A stretch of DNA of 64,000 nt, taken from NCBI GenBank assembly GCA_012934845.2, contig WNNJ02000528.1, positions 124,001 to 188,000 on the forward strand, read 5' to 3'. Numbering within the stretch: the stretch's first letter is position 1; every line of letters begins with the position of its first letter. Position numbers and translations under genes: made by a program. Below are positions 17,142 to 28,227 of the stretch, piece after piece. Source of the DNA: Pomphorhynchus laevis (Eukaryota > Acanthocephala > Palaeacanthocephala > Echinorhynchida > Pomphorhynchidae). The notes beneath the pieces are model-generated. The model did no database searches, had not been told where the DNA came from, and saw only the letters and a list, made by a program, of their open reading frames with translations.

Positions 17142-19729
17142 ATGAGTGGAGTAATTACAAAATCCAATGTTCGTAAACTCATAATGGTATCAATATTCGT
17201 GTCGCTGACGATTTATTATCACAACCTTATTAGAGTGAATCGTAAAACGTTCGCGCATTTTAAGCTGTCAAAGCATATAACAGTTAAAGATATTTCTACT
17301 AATGAATGGCAAATTGAAGACTATGATCAAAAATGTGAAGACGGTTCTTTCATACATTGGATTAGTACAAAATCGTTATTCGCAAGTAAAGAAGACCCAA
17401 CAGTTATTGCCTATAACAAATTGACTACATTTTATATGTCATCGTCAAAACGATCTTCTCACTTTGTTGTGATGTACACTCTTGAAGCACCTCCGCATGT
17501 CAGTGTACGTTCAAAATACTACGATTTTGCAATTACATATGATTGGGAAACATCATATCCATTTGCTCATACGTATTTCTCAGAAATTGATATATACTTG
17601 AAATCATTGCTCTTAACACCTCAAAACATAGAAGAAAGAAAAGGAATTGTATGGCTGTGCGGAAATTGTGAAGCTTTTAACCGACGGCAGTTATTTGTCA
17701 AAGAACTTATGAACCATATACACGTGGACAGTTACGGCCTTTGCTTAAACAACGTCGGAACACAACGTCGTTACGATGGAAATTCTACTGAACTTTATGA
17801 ATCTTATAAATATGTGATTGCTATTGAAAATTCAAATTGCAGAAATTACGTAACTGAAAAATTTAACTTAATAATTTTCAATGAAAATATTACGAGGAAA
17901 TTATTTAGCTGTTATTAAATTTAACCATCTTATTAGAAAAAACGTTATAAATTGAACAATTACATTATTATAGTTACCTTCGAATGCTTAAAGAATAAAA
18001 AACACAGTATTTTATTTATTAGACCTTACCGATATATTATTATAATTATATTAATATAATTAAATTAAAGTTTTGGTAATATTATGTCCAGGCGAAGTAC
18101 GCAATTTCGACAAATAAAAATTGCAATCATTTAGTATTTTAAATCATTTTCATAATTATAATTAAAAAATTAAATTGTTTAATGAAACAATTTTTTTATG
18201 AAATTAATTAATTTCATAATTATAATTAAATATAATTAAAACACAAAGGCGTAAGTATTCTATAAAAGAGTCCATAATTTGAAAACAAATATTGTGCTAT
18301 GTCATAAAATTAAATATATTGCCAAAATGAACCCTTATATTTATTGACACAAATGATCAAAATAATAAATTCTGAAAGTTTGGTAATCATGTACATTTTG
18401 AAGGAATGTTCATGATTATCTAATGTGTTTGCATTTGGATTGAATGTAATCAACAAGTACTGTTGTGTTATAAGGTTTCACTCTCTTTTTCTCAACACAA
18501 CATAGTAGCTTAGGAACTGCATAGCAATGATGTGAATTTTCGTTAATACATGTTAATCAGAGTATTAAATTAAATTCATATGCTTTTTAAACTTGTTCTT
18601 CTAAACGCTTTGCATTAGATGTGATTCATCGACGAAAATACAGTGTAATAGCCAAAGGGCATTAATTTTCAAAAATATTAATAAATTCTTATAAAATAAT
18701 CAATAACTATAAAAATTTACATAAAAATAATGTGAAACTTGCATAAACTGACATACTCTGTACAATAAAAATTTAAAATGTTAATAATTTAATCTGTAAG
18801 TTTTTTATAACAAAGTATTTTTATTAACGGACTAATTGAACATATATTTTGTTCAGAAAAATATCACATAAGAGATCTGATAGCAGATCTTTAACATAAC
18901 AGTTTAAGTACAAGCTACAATTTAAAGCAAAAACAAACTTTAAATTTAATTTTATATATTTACAAAAATGTTTTGCGAAATGTGTAAAAAATTAAATATT
19001 ATTAAAGGAGTTTCAATTTAATGATTAAATTGGCATAAATTTGAAGTGTATTGAGTATATAAAATGAGTTATTATTTAAGCGTCTGGAATATATAATTCG
19101 CATGTTTTTTTTATAAAAAAATCATCTTCATAGAAAAAAATTAATAAGACCAAAATTAATAAAAAAATTAAGGCATATATTATACTCCTTTAATCATGTA
19201 TATACACGATTAAAGGTTGTAAATACTATATTATTTTCATTGATAATTATTATATTTTGATGCCATACGAGCGGGATCAGTTCCAATTGTGGCCGATTTT
19301 GGCAATTGTCCAAACTATACAAAATTCGCACCACCTGGATCATATGTCAATATATACGATTTTAAAGACGTTTATTCGTTTGCGAAATTCATTAATGAAT
19401 CATTGCAGAACCATACATTATTCATGAAACGTCACTTTAGCTACAAACGCAAAGAGAATCCAAATGTATTCAAAATGAATTCAAATCAAATTTTAAAATG
19501 GTGTAAAAATATACGATTTGCACACTATGAATTCTCAAAGCATTTGCTTGTCAAGGAAAGTGGTCATTCTATGTACTGTAAAATACATTATTATTTGAAG
19601 AACATTTCTAGTAGCTTTGATTATGAAGATATAAGTCGCCTAATTCGAGATGGAGAAGGAATTGGAAATAAACATAATATCGACAGATGCCTTCCAAGCA
19701 CACATATGCAGAACTTCTTCAAATTGTGA
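17142..19729 (+). pseudogene. Alpha-1,3-fucosyltransferase (GT10), split by a 1.39-kb insertion
   Basis: GT10 enzymes transfer fucose from GDP-fucose to N-acetylglucosamine in the Golgi. The coding parts are 17142-17867 and 19259-19729, about 398 residues together, normal for the family. Residues 10-28 form a single membrane anchor (VRKLIMVSIFVSLTIYY), as in a type II Golgi protein. The catalytic domain shows GIVWLCGNCEAFNRR, HVDSYGLCLNN and the nucleotide-sugar motif YKYVIAIENSNCRNYVTEKF. It resumes after the insertion as DAIRAGSVPIV and FAPPGSYVNIYDF. Left to itself the first frame ends 17 codons later at 17918. The interruption falls between EKFN and DAIRAG, has no GT/GC donor or AG acceptor at its edges, and ends in inverted repeats. 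The second half is fully open with conserved motifs, so the insertion looks recent. If it were spliced by unusual sites, the gene could still work. Confidence 0.85.
17868..19258. mobile_element. Non-autonomous DNA-transposon-like insertion in the fucosyltransferase
   Basis: The left end, TTAATAATTTTCAATGAAAA, matches the reverse complement of the right end, which reads ATAATAATTATCAATGAAAA starting a few bases in. About 22 of 25 positions agree. There are no open frames of note inside, and the composition is even more AT-rich than the gene. Internal inverted repeats occur around 18140-18235. The exact target-site duplication cannot be fixed, because both flanks are T- and A-rich. The family is unknown. 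An unusual intron is the main alternative. Confidence 0.55.
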
Positions 19730-20544
19730 TGCATAAAAAATTGTTTAACTTTGATTTGAAAAATATTGCTATCGTAAAAATGTGTTTATTTCGGATTAAT
19801 CAAAAACATTTGTCAATTTATTAATTTTTTGAGATAATTAAAAAAATTAAAATTAAAAAAATTCTAAATTGCTATAATAAGAATGGATTAATTTTTGATT
19901 TATCAAGTACATTTTACAATTTGTTACTTGTTTTGATAAATTAAAGATTATCTCAGATTTTAAAAAAGGTATCTTATAATCTGTTATTACGGAATTCATT
20001 GGTATATTTTTAGAGAAATACATATAAGCTTTAATATCGCAATGTAATATAACATAATATCGTTTAATAGTTGTATTGGGTGTATCTCAATATTTGTCAA
20101 AGTTGTGAAGTAACTTCTAACAGTGAGAAGTAATTGGGATTCCTATTTTTAATTCGTTACTATTTAGGAATGAATCAAAAATTGCTTGAATTTCCTTAAA
20201 CAATTTTGTCGAATGAAACAAATTTACAATAAAAAAACACTAAACAACAATCAGTTTACATCATGGATGTTCGTTTAACAATTTATTAATGATAATTGTA
20301 ACTGCAATGACAAAGGTGTATCTAATACAGTGTTTATTAATCCTTTTGAACAGTGACCCAGCCTTGTTTTGCCTAGTGACATCGTGACCAAACCTGAACA
20401 TTTTCTCACATCATAATGCAAATTTTACAGATCACAGGTATATTAAGTCCTCACGAAAGGTAAAACACTTTTTGATAATTTGGATAAATCTTTGAAACAA
20501 TAAATGATTTCACAATAAAAGTTTCGTAAAAGCTTCTTGTTCTT

Positions 20545-21640
20545 GTTTTGTATTCATCAATCGTAGAATTCGTGACTCCAACTTCAGTAATACCAGTATC
20601 ATGTGATTGTTAGGTTCAAGTCTGTTCCTCGACTTCGTTTTTAATAGAGTCAAGTGGAAAAACCCAGCTCGCAACGACAAGTTCTTGGAAAAAGAAAAAT
20701 TTCATAGAGTGCTACCCTTGATAGATTAATATACGCATTGATGTGTCAAAGCCAGAAATTGTGTAATTCCGTATTTCCTTTGACCACTCGTTTTCTCCAC
20801 AAAGGTAGCTTATTCTTGAAGGCATGTACTTTCTAAAAATAGAGAATACTATTAGCATTTTATTTTTGTAAAGATAAATTTTTTATCGTTTATGTGTCCA
20901 AAAATATCAGCCAGATAACTCACAATGACTGGGAATTCTTCATCTTCAAACTTTTCGAGGCTTTGTGACCGACATTTTGCGAAAACACAGTAATTTCGTA
21001 AGACAGGCTTACCGCCCTATCCAATACACGATCTCAAGAAAACTACCGTACTTCGGTGTGAAATAACAATACGCGTAGTTCAGCTTTTATTTTTCCGCAA
21101 AATGCTTTAAAACTTTATTATTAAGCGATTTCCAACAATGAAATTCACAACTAGAGCTACAGCCGCTACGACTTCTTTGAAAGAGTCTGGCAACGTTTTT
21201 GAGGCAACCGCCTGGCGATGAACAACACAATGAATGTTAACAATATATGGAACAACATTTTTAACTAAACTTACAAAATCTGACGTGTTGTAACATTGAA
21301 GGTGCACGGCCTGTGCAGATAGAACCAATTTAATTCGAGTCGATACCATGTGTTTTAAGAAATATTGTAACAATCCGAAAACTATAGTTGATTTGGCAAT
21401 TAATTCTAACTTTGTGCAAAATATATCTCATCACGAAATGACGTGTCTTCTATATAACGAACGAGGACAAGAAAATGACTCATGCTGGTGACATCCGTTG
21501 ATTCGTCCAGCTGTCTTGATTCTATATACAATTTGTATAAGGACGACTTCGCTCATCTCCACTATTCTTGATTTCATGATATCGTTTGATAACATAATAT
21601 CTTTGAGTTTTTTCATTGCTTATTCTTCATGGACCAGTTT
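20545..21640 (-). mobile_element. Decayed hAT transposon, ZBED5/SCAND3-like transposase
   Basis: On the minus strand, 21616-21431 has LSNDIMKSRIVEMSE, like the start of the hAT catalytic region. 21373-21107 has FVSLVKNVVPYIVNIHCVVH and RQAVASKTLPDSFKEVV, matching the THCxxHR block of ZBED5/SCAND3-type transposases. 21107-20990 retains the YWIGR and ACLTKLL part in other frames. Near 20650-20550 the C-terminal dimerisation segment is visible (LKTKSRNRLEPNN, RILRLMNTKQ). The frames are not continuous and no terminal repeats were found, so it is dead. A piece of the same element, about 20905-20990, is repeated at 21680-21770. Confidence 0.7.
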
Positions 21641-21769
21641 TCCCATTTTTTGAGCAGCCGGTTTTATTTGCTTTTCAAACATATCAGCCAAGTATTACAT
21701 AATGACTAAGAATTCTTCATCTTCAAATTTTTCCGTCGCTTTGTGACTGACATTCTGCAAAAACAGCAA

Positions 21770-22570
21770 TTTCGTAGGTATTTGTATTTCGAAAATTTAT
21801 CCCTTCTGTGTGTTCCAAAAATTCTTTTGTAGAATTAATACTGAAATAGTGTTTTATACTAGTATTAATTTCGATTACCTTGCAATATTTTTTAAAGTGT
21901 GCTTTAATTACTTTAAGTATTTTATTCGTATAAACAGAAAATGGTTTTAATGTAATTTTAAAAGCACTACATATAAACCTAGGTTTTATTGTATTTTTAT
22001 GTAATTTTGTATTCCAATACAATATAGGTATAGTTTTATTATCTGATTCAATCTTTATACCCTTTTTATCCATTATAGAACAGTGACTTGTAATAATTCT
22101 TTCAAAACTCAACTTACTACGTTCATATGTTGGATTTACATTTAAATCATTAGAATTAACTTCTTTCATTAGTATATCATAATAAAGCATTTTGCATATG
22201 AAGACAAAGTTATTACTAGCTTTATCAATAGTTGTTATTTAATAGTTATCCTTTAATTTAGTAAGTTCTGTATATATATCTTTATTAATTTTATCTTTCC
22301 TTTTATAATTATTTCTTATTTTCATTTTTTTTAATTTCATCAAATATATAATCTTTCAAAATGTTTATCTTAGATATATTCGAGCTTTCACTATTAATCA
22401 GCTTACTAAAGTAATCATTTAAGTTATTATATAACGAATTGTAAATTTTATTTTTGTCGTTGTTATTATTTAATCTATATTTATACCCTTTTGCTAGCAT
22501 TTTCATTAATTCTAGATTATTCTTTATTCTAGTGTGCATATTAATTCATTGTTTTCAATTAATTCTAGAT
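21770..22570 (-). mobile_element. Penelope-like element fragment (linker and reverse transcriptase fingers)
   Basis: The minus strand carries 22539-22309 (LAKGYKYRL, NDYFSKLINSES, a linker region) and 22190-21770 (IPILYWNTKLHKN, IKPRFICSAFKITLKP, IKHYFSINSTKEFLEHT). These are typical of Penelope-like reverse transcriptases before the palm. It is broken and incomplete, and it abuts hAT sequence at one side and an RTE-like LINE at the other. It is the same family as the fragments at 10140, 34349 and 39960. Confidence 0.65.
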
Positions 22571-23720
22571 TATGAGTCAATTAATGAAAAGCAGCGACTT
22601 TACTCCGAGTCCATTACGGATGACCGAATTCCTCACCTTATTTCTAAGGCTAAGACCGACCACGCCGTGAAAGAACACGATTTCAGTCGCCTGTACCTGA
22701 GATATTATACTTTTGGTAATAACCCAAAGCTTATGACCATATGTTAAGATAGGAACGAAGATTGCGTGGCAAACCGAAAGCTTCGACTGAAGACTCACCT
22801 CCTGCTTCACCGCGACATACCTGTACAAAGAACGCATTGCTGCGTTAGCTGCACAAATCCGCTTCTCAATCTTCTTGATGATCCTGTCGTCCCTCGATAA
22901 CAATACCCCCAATATACTTAAAATCCTCCACATCAGAAAGAACTTTTTCTCCAATCCGGATTGACATTAGCAACTGAATCCGGGACGATCACATAGAGAC
23001 AGTCATAGAGGTACTAACAAACATCCCTGCCGCTTTGCATTCCATAGTAAATCGATCTTATAGGCATTGTAAGTCCCCAGGACAAGAAATCAACAAGACA
23101 ACATCATCTGCAGAAAGCAGAGATTGTATTCTGACGAACCGAACTGAAGACCGACATCCGTCAGAGCAGCCAGTCTCGAAATTTTGTCCATGTAAACAAA
23201 GAATAAAAGTGGAGACAAAGGGCAACCCTGACTAAGCCTAACACCTACTGGAAATGAATCAGACTTCCTACCTAGAAAACGAACAGACCCCTGCTTTGTT
23301 CATACAGAGAAGCCACAGTTACCCAAAGATGGTACGGTACTCCATACTAGCTTAGTACCTCCCACAACCTCTCTAGCACAACTGGTCGAACACCTTCTCC
23401 AAATCAACAAAGCACATGTAGAACAGTTATGCACACTCCCAAGATAATTCAAGGATAGTTGAGAGAGTAAAGAGCTGATCCGTAGTTTAACGACCTAGGC
23501 GAAAGCCGCATTGCTACTCTTGCAAATGTCCCTCAACTGTATGCCGTGTCCTTTACTCAAGAATGGTAGCAAATAGCTTACCGGTTCGGATAATAAGAAT
23601 GATGCCCCCAAAATTTGAACGCACTCTTCAGTCACCTTTCTTAAAGATCAGTACAACCACAGATCGCAACTCACTAAGAACCTTGCTCGACTTCAATGCA
23701 ACATCGAAGATCAGCCTGGT
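22571..23720 (-). mobile_element. RTE-like LINE, reverse transcriptase part only
   Basis: Read on the minus strand from 23720: VVVLIFKKGD, then QCGFRLGR and TTDQLFTLSTILE, VGVRLSQGCPLSPLLFFVYMD, and finally 22954-22577 with LSRDDRIIKKIEKRI, AANAAMRSLYRYVAVKQEV and FVPILTYGHKLWV. The last part is the C-terminal region seen in fish and invertebrate LINEs of this type. Several frame changes are present, and the YADD-box region reads FLQMM, so it is inactive. No 5' endonuclease is seen. The element ends directly beside the Penelope-like fragment. Confidence 0.7.
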
Positions 23721-23885
23721 TGGGCACCATCAGCTGCTGATTCAGACCTAAATTTCACGTTTCCACTCTTATCATCTGCTTATTCCTTACACTGGCGCCG
23801 ACGGGGTTATAACGTATGACGTCTGTATCGCTATTCAACGTTACAGATATTGATCCTATTCTTGATACAGCAGTACACAACTAAT
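23718..23885 (-). mobile_element. tRNA-derived SINE, copy 1
   Basis: On the minus strand this shares ATCTGTAACGTTGAAT, CGATACAGACGTCAT and a body with GGAATAAGC and CAGCAGCTGATG with the copy at 52440-52650. The tRNA-like head is damaged: the box B region reads TACGTTATAACCCC. It sits at the 5' side of the RTE-like LINE fragment. Confidence 0.5.
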
Positions 23886-24640
23886 TTGATTTATAAAACT
23901 TTTTTTATAAAACTATTTTTTAATACTTTAATTTATAAAACTTAAGATACAATTTAAGAGGAAATAAGTTAAATTTAATGTCGTAAATCTTAGCTCATTT
24001 ATAAAATTGTATAAAATCATAAAAGAAACATTCATGTTTGATAATAATGCGAGTGTTTGTTTATCTCAGATTCTTTAAAACAAAATAATCTAAAAATATT
24101 GTTTAAACATGAAAACTAGAAGTATTTAAATTACAAAACAAATTGCTAAACGCACTTCCTTGATGTAAAAACTGAATGTTCCATACACAGTATATTGTGA
24201 AGACTTGTAGAATTTATAAATCAGACCAGTTAACTGAGTTTGTGTATTTTTACTATATATTAATTAAAAAGTAAATATTTAAATCAGAAGATTTTATATA
24301 ATATAAATTTATTATAAGTTATATATTTTAAAATTTCAATGTTATGATTAATAGATAATAAAAGATGTATAAGAATTAACATTATGGCTTATCTGGAAGA
24401 AATGTTATTTTATTTTGACCTAATATTCATCGCACACACTTTGAAGCGTAGCAAAAATACACACTAATTTTAACAAAAGAATAATTTCACGTATGATGAT
24501 AACCTTTGATGATTAAAAATTGAATAACATTTCGTTTTGTACATTACTTTCACTATATAAAATTATTTCAAAAACTTAAAATTAAAACAAAATATATTAA
24601 CAAAATATATTTAAGATTATTGGTCATGTAGTGAGTTAGC

Positions 24641-24690
24641 AATGAGTGGACTAATTACAAAATCCAATGTGCGAAATGTTCTAGTTCTAA
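24641..24690 (+). pseudogene. Truncated fucosyltransferase 5' end
   Basis: ATGAGTGGACTAATTACAAA and the next few codons match the start of the gene at 17142 (MSGxITKSNVR), and the 200 bp before it match that gene's 5' flank. After about 15 codons the sequence turns into a short repeat (ATGTTCTAATGTTC) and then a Penelope-associated terminal repeat. It is the relic of a second family member. Confidence 0.7.
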
Positions 24691-24718
24691 TGTTCTAATG
24701 TTCGAAATGTTCCAATGT

Positions 24719-25415
24719 TCTAATGAGTTAGGGGTCAAAACCTGATAACATAGCAGTTCATCCTGGTGACCTCTAATCCTTATTCTGATACATAGTTTGT
24801 TATCTATTAGTCAATTCATAAAAATTGATTTTTATTTTTAATCTCAGTTTATAATACATCTTGATATAAATTATATAAAATCTTATAACAATTATTTATT
24901 ATTAATTAATTTTTTATTATTTAACTAATTAACCTTTATTTTGCATTATTTTTAATTTGCAATTTTAATTTGCCAGTCCTCCTCTGCATCCAGTAGTGGG
25001 AGGGATCTGGCACTGATGAGTCATTGTGATTACGAAACGGCATTCGTCATTCTTTCGCGTCTGGCTTACATGTTTTACAAGAAATTCACGCGGAATGGTC
25101 TAACTCTCCTTAAATTAAAGTTTGCCGATATTAAAGAGACCTGCTCTGGCATTTGCCAGTGCTTTTGCTAATGATCCTTTTTGGTGAAGCTGTAGTACTG
25201 ATTTAGTACTCTATGATGTTACTAGAAAATTTTCTAGTACATCATTCACATTGATTTATTCATTGATTGCCGTCTACCGGTTCTCCTCTGCATCCAGTAG
25301 TGGGAGGGATCTGGCACTGATGACTCATTGTGATGACTAAACGGCATTCGTCATTCTTTCGCGTCTGGCTTACATGTTTTACAATATAAAATACGTAGAC
25401 TCAGTTTGATTATTT
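24719..25415 (+). mobile_element. Penelope-associated terminal repeat split by another repeat
   Basis: The head (GAGTTAGGGGTCAAAACCTG, AGCAGTTCATCCTGG) starts at 24719 and the AT-rich body runs to about 24955. The tail, AAATACGTAGACTCAGTTTG, appears only after 25385. Between them lie segments of the long-inverted-repeat element also found at 45424-45716. The insertion therefore postdates the terminal repeat. Confidence 0.6.
24960..25384. mobile_element. Long-inverted-repeat element, rearranged copy
   Basis: The block with CCTCTGCATCCAGTAGTGGG through TCTTTCGCGTCTGGCTTACA occurs twice here (24970-25075 and 25270-25382). They are separated by segments matching the left end and centre of the intact copy at 45424-45716. 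The first block ends TTTTACAAGAAATTCACGC, which corresponds to the reverse complement of that copy's left end. It is non-coding. Confidence 0.55.
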
Positions 25416-25976
25416 AATACAGAGTATTTGTGAAGACATGTAGAATTTATAAATCAGACCAGTTAACTGAGTTTGTGTATTTTTACTATATATTAATTAA
25501 AAAGTAAATATTTAAATCAGAAGATTTTATATAATATAAATTTATTATAAGTTATATATTTTAAAATTTCAATGTTATGATTAATAGATAATAAAAGATG
25601 TATAAGAATTAACATTATGGCTTATCTGGAAGAAATGTTATTTTATTTTGACCTAATATTCCTCGCACACACTTAGCAGCGTAACAAAAATACGCACTAA
25701 TTTTAACAAAAGAATAATTTCACGTATGATGATAACCTTTGATGATTAAAAATTGAATAACGTGGCTGGTTTGAATCACACAAAAAATGTGTAGTGTACA
25801 AGTAATTTCGGAGCTATCAAACGATAGCAGCAAAAATCATTCAAAAATCAACGATAATCCTACAAAAAAGACAAATTAAAGGTAAATCTAACTACAGATC
25901 CAAGTAACAAGGTTAGTAATTTTTCTATGGTCTCAGGTGATGGGGAGGTGCTTCCCCCATTCCTAAATTAAAGAAT

Positions 25977-26861
25977 TTGCTAATAATTAAAGTTAAGAAA
26001 CCGATTGAAAAACACGATATCTACAACAAATTTTTGAGATCTTTCACCAAACAGTTTCAGAACAGGGTTCTACTTAACTCTCTTAGGTTACATCCTGCGG
26101 AGGTGAAGATCTCTTTTGTCTCGAATGACCTTGCCGCAAACTACATGGAGTACTTCTCCGCCAATTTAGCTGAATATGGTGAAATTTCATCCAAGCCTAT
26201 CTTAGCATCACTAAAAATTTCTAATCTTCCCTGTTCAATGGAAGAAGATATACGTTCTTTTATGGCTAAATTCAAGGTCACCAATCTGAGGTCAATCCGG
26301 GGTAGGGACGGGAACCCTATCCCGGTTGGCTTTTGCAATGCTCCCGTAAATATTGCTGAATCCTTGTCTAATTCTGCGTCGAATCCCTTTATGGGTTTCA
26401 ATATTAAATTCACGATCACAGAGAGGGATGATCTGACCTATCCCCACTGCAGCCGGTGTCACAAATGGGGACACTGGGCCTCCAGCTGCAGTGGGACCCC
26501 TTCGTGTGGGGTCTGTAGCTCCACCAGCTGTCCTTCTCTTACAACTACCGATCGCTGCGAGGCCCCCCTTTCCTGCTCGAATTGCGGGGGGGGGTGCCAT
26601 CCTGCTTGGAGCAGGAAATGCTTTCTATTCAAAGAATATAGACAATTATTCTTGCTGAAACCGCCCAATCCGGCCAAGTCCTTCGCGGTCGCTGCAGTTC
26701 CACGTATGGATGACGCTGACATTCTACGGATTATCGACTTAAAGACTTCGAATGCTCTTCGGCAGATTGAGGAGTTAGTACGCTCTATCCTAACTGCTAT
26801 CGGGACTAATCCTGTGCTTCCTGCTTATAGGAATCCTGTGCTTCCTATACTCAGTACATAA
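25977..26861 (+). CDS. LINE ORF1, nucleic-acid-binding Gag-like protein
   Basis: The protein has 294 residues. Residues 1-140 are an RRM-like or Gag-like region. A cysteine-histidine cluster follows at about 150-215 (CSRCHKWGHWASSC, CGVCSSTSCP, CSNCGGGCHPAWSRKC), the zinc knuckles expected for ORF1 of APE-type LINEs. It would package the element RNA into a ribonucleoprotein. The assigned first codon is TTG; a true ATG may lie elsewhere. The last 8 or so codons come from a 58-bp sequence that occurs again inside ORF2 (27176-27234), so the native C-terminus has probably been replaced. Otherwise the frame is intact. Confidence 0.75.
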   Translation: MLIIKVKKPIEKHDIYNKFLRSFTKQFQNRVLLNSLRLHPAEVKISFVSNDLAANYMEYFSANLAEYGEISSKPILASLKISNLPCSMEEDIRSFMAKFKVTNLRSIRGRDGNPIPVGFCNAPVNIAESLSNSASNPFMGFNIKFTITERDDLTYPHCSRCHKWGHWASSCSGTPSCGVCSSTSCPSLTTTDRCEAPLSCSNCGGGCHPAWSRKCFLFKEYRQLFLLKPPNPAKSFAVAAVPRMDDADILRIIDLKTSNALRQIEELVRSILTAIGTNPVLPAYRNPVLPILST

Positions 26862-26998
26862 CCCCACCTCAATCCTCTTCATCTCAAGGACTCTTAACCT
26901 TAGTACCTTCCTTGGAGGAGGCTAATGGTGGGAAGGGCAACCTTCCTGCACCTAGCTTTGTCTAGGTAGGCAATCCCCCATCCAACTAGTCCATCACA

Positions 26999-28227
26999 AT
27001 GCAGAGTACTCGTAAGCCTTTTTCACTGAATATCCTTCAGTGGAACTCGGGAGGTGCTTCCGCCTTAGACTTCTATCTGGTAGAGATGCAGATGCTATAG
27101 TCCTTCAGGAGACGCGGTCTATCCGTCCCCCCCAGGACATTACTCGATTTATCCCAAAGCATATCTGTTCTTACTATACTCAGTACATAACCCCACCTCA
27201 ATCCTCTTCATCTCAAGGACTCTTAACCTTAGTTAAGTGCTCCTTTAGGTCCTCCCTCCTATTAAATTACGCATGTCCAGCCCTTTCTTGTTTAGTAGTT
27301 TCACTCAGTAAGAACGGTAAACGCATAAGTCTAGCGAATGTCTACATCCGTCCAGGGGAAATTCACAAGAACCGTGACCTCCTGGATAGTATTATTGACA
27401 GCGGTTATGACATGATACTTGGAGATTTCAACGACAGAACTGGTCGTTGGATCAATGCAGCACTTCGCAGAGCTAGGAACGGTTATCTTATTAACAAACC
27501 CCCGTCACCTAACTTTCATTGCACATCAACAAATTCTATCCTCGACATTTTACTGCTTCACTCGAGGTGGTTGTTAAAACCCTTCTGCACGGAGCAGTCG
27601 CGCCAGCAATTGTCCACCTCTCATGACCTAATTCGTTGGAGGATTGAGGAAGATATGTTGCTTCGAAGGAGGTTTCACTTTGATCCGATCAGAGTGGCCC
27701 TCTTTCAAGCGGCTATACAACTCTTTCCCTTAATAAGAAATGAGAGTTTGACAAAATTTAATACCTACATCTTTTTGCAAGCTACCGCGATTCTATCGAC
27801 TACCTATAAAGGTCGTATTTACAATCCCACTCCGACGAAACTTAAGGTCCTAGCAAAATTACTGAACCTCCCTAATCTCTCTGCTTCCGACGAACAGGCC
27901 CTCTCGAATGAATACTGGAGCACTAGATACAGGTTCCAGCTGAGTAGGGATAGAACAAGTATCGCTCGCCTTAATCCTTCTCGGTCTTCCTTTTGGAAGA
28001 TTTTCAAGAAGGAGAAGTTTGTTTGCTGGAAGGATAGAGCATTGGGTTGGATAGGGAATGTAGGCCTTGATAAAGTTTTAGAGGAGTCACTAGCCCTACA
28101 CAACTATAGAGCCACAACTTCAGGAGTAGGGATCTATCTGTTACGGATATCCTTAACTCCTGAAGCCCACTCCCGGGCATATCCAAATCCGTCGTTCCAC
28201 TTTCTTCTCGGGTCTGTCAACTTTTGA
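26999..28227 (+). pseudogene. LINE ORF2 endonuclease part, frameshifted
   Basis: The ORF2 start is probably the ATG at 26999, giving FSLNILQWNSGGA, the normal first strand of an APE endonuclease. That frame stops after about 34 codons. The domain continues from 27040 in another frame with DADAIVLQETRSI, ISLANVYIRPG, DMILGDFND (catalytic GDFN box) and TSTNSILDILL. The histidine-containing end reads STSHDLI (usually SDH). A small indel near 27045-27090 explains the shift. The linker after residue 220 runs on to a stop at 28227, where the reverse transcriptase takes up a third frame. Confidence 0.75.

Larger units (their letters stand above)
24195..25760. repeat. Duplicated 330-bp block carrying the fucosyltransferase 5' flank
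   Basis: Bases 24195-24530 return at 25428-25760 with few differences, sharing TTTATAAATCAGACCAGTTA, AAGATGTATAAGAATTAAC and AATTTCACGTATGATGATAA. Both copies include a relative of the region just upstream of the fucosyltransferase start (16985-17110). The second copy is cut at AATTGAATAAC by the Jockey-superfamily LINE. Confidence 0.75.

Noticed and set aside
17868-19258. Ordinary intron of the fucosyltransferase
   Set aside because: No GT/GC or AG at the only positions that keep the motif intact, and the ends are inverted repeats. Kept as an alternative only.
26141-26722. Minus-strand frames opposite LINE ORF1
   Set aside because: Shadows produced by the GC-rich ORF1 sequence; no motif of their own.
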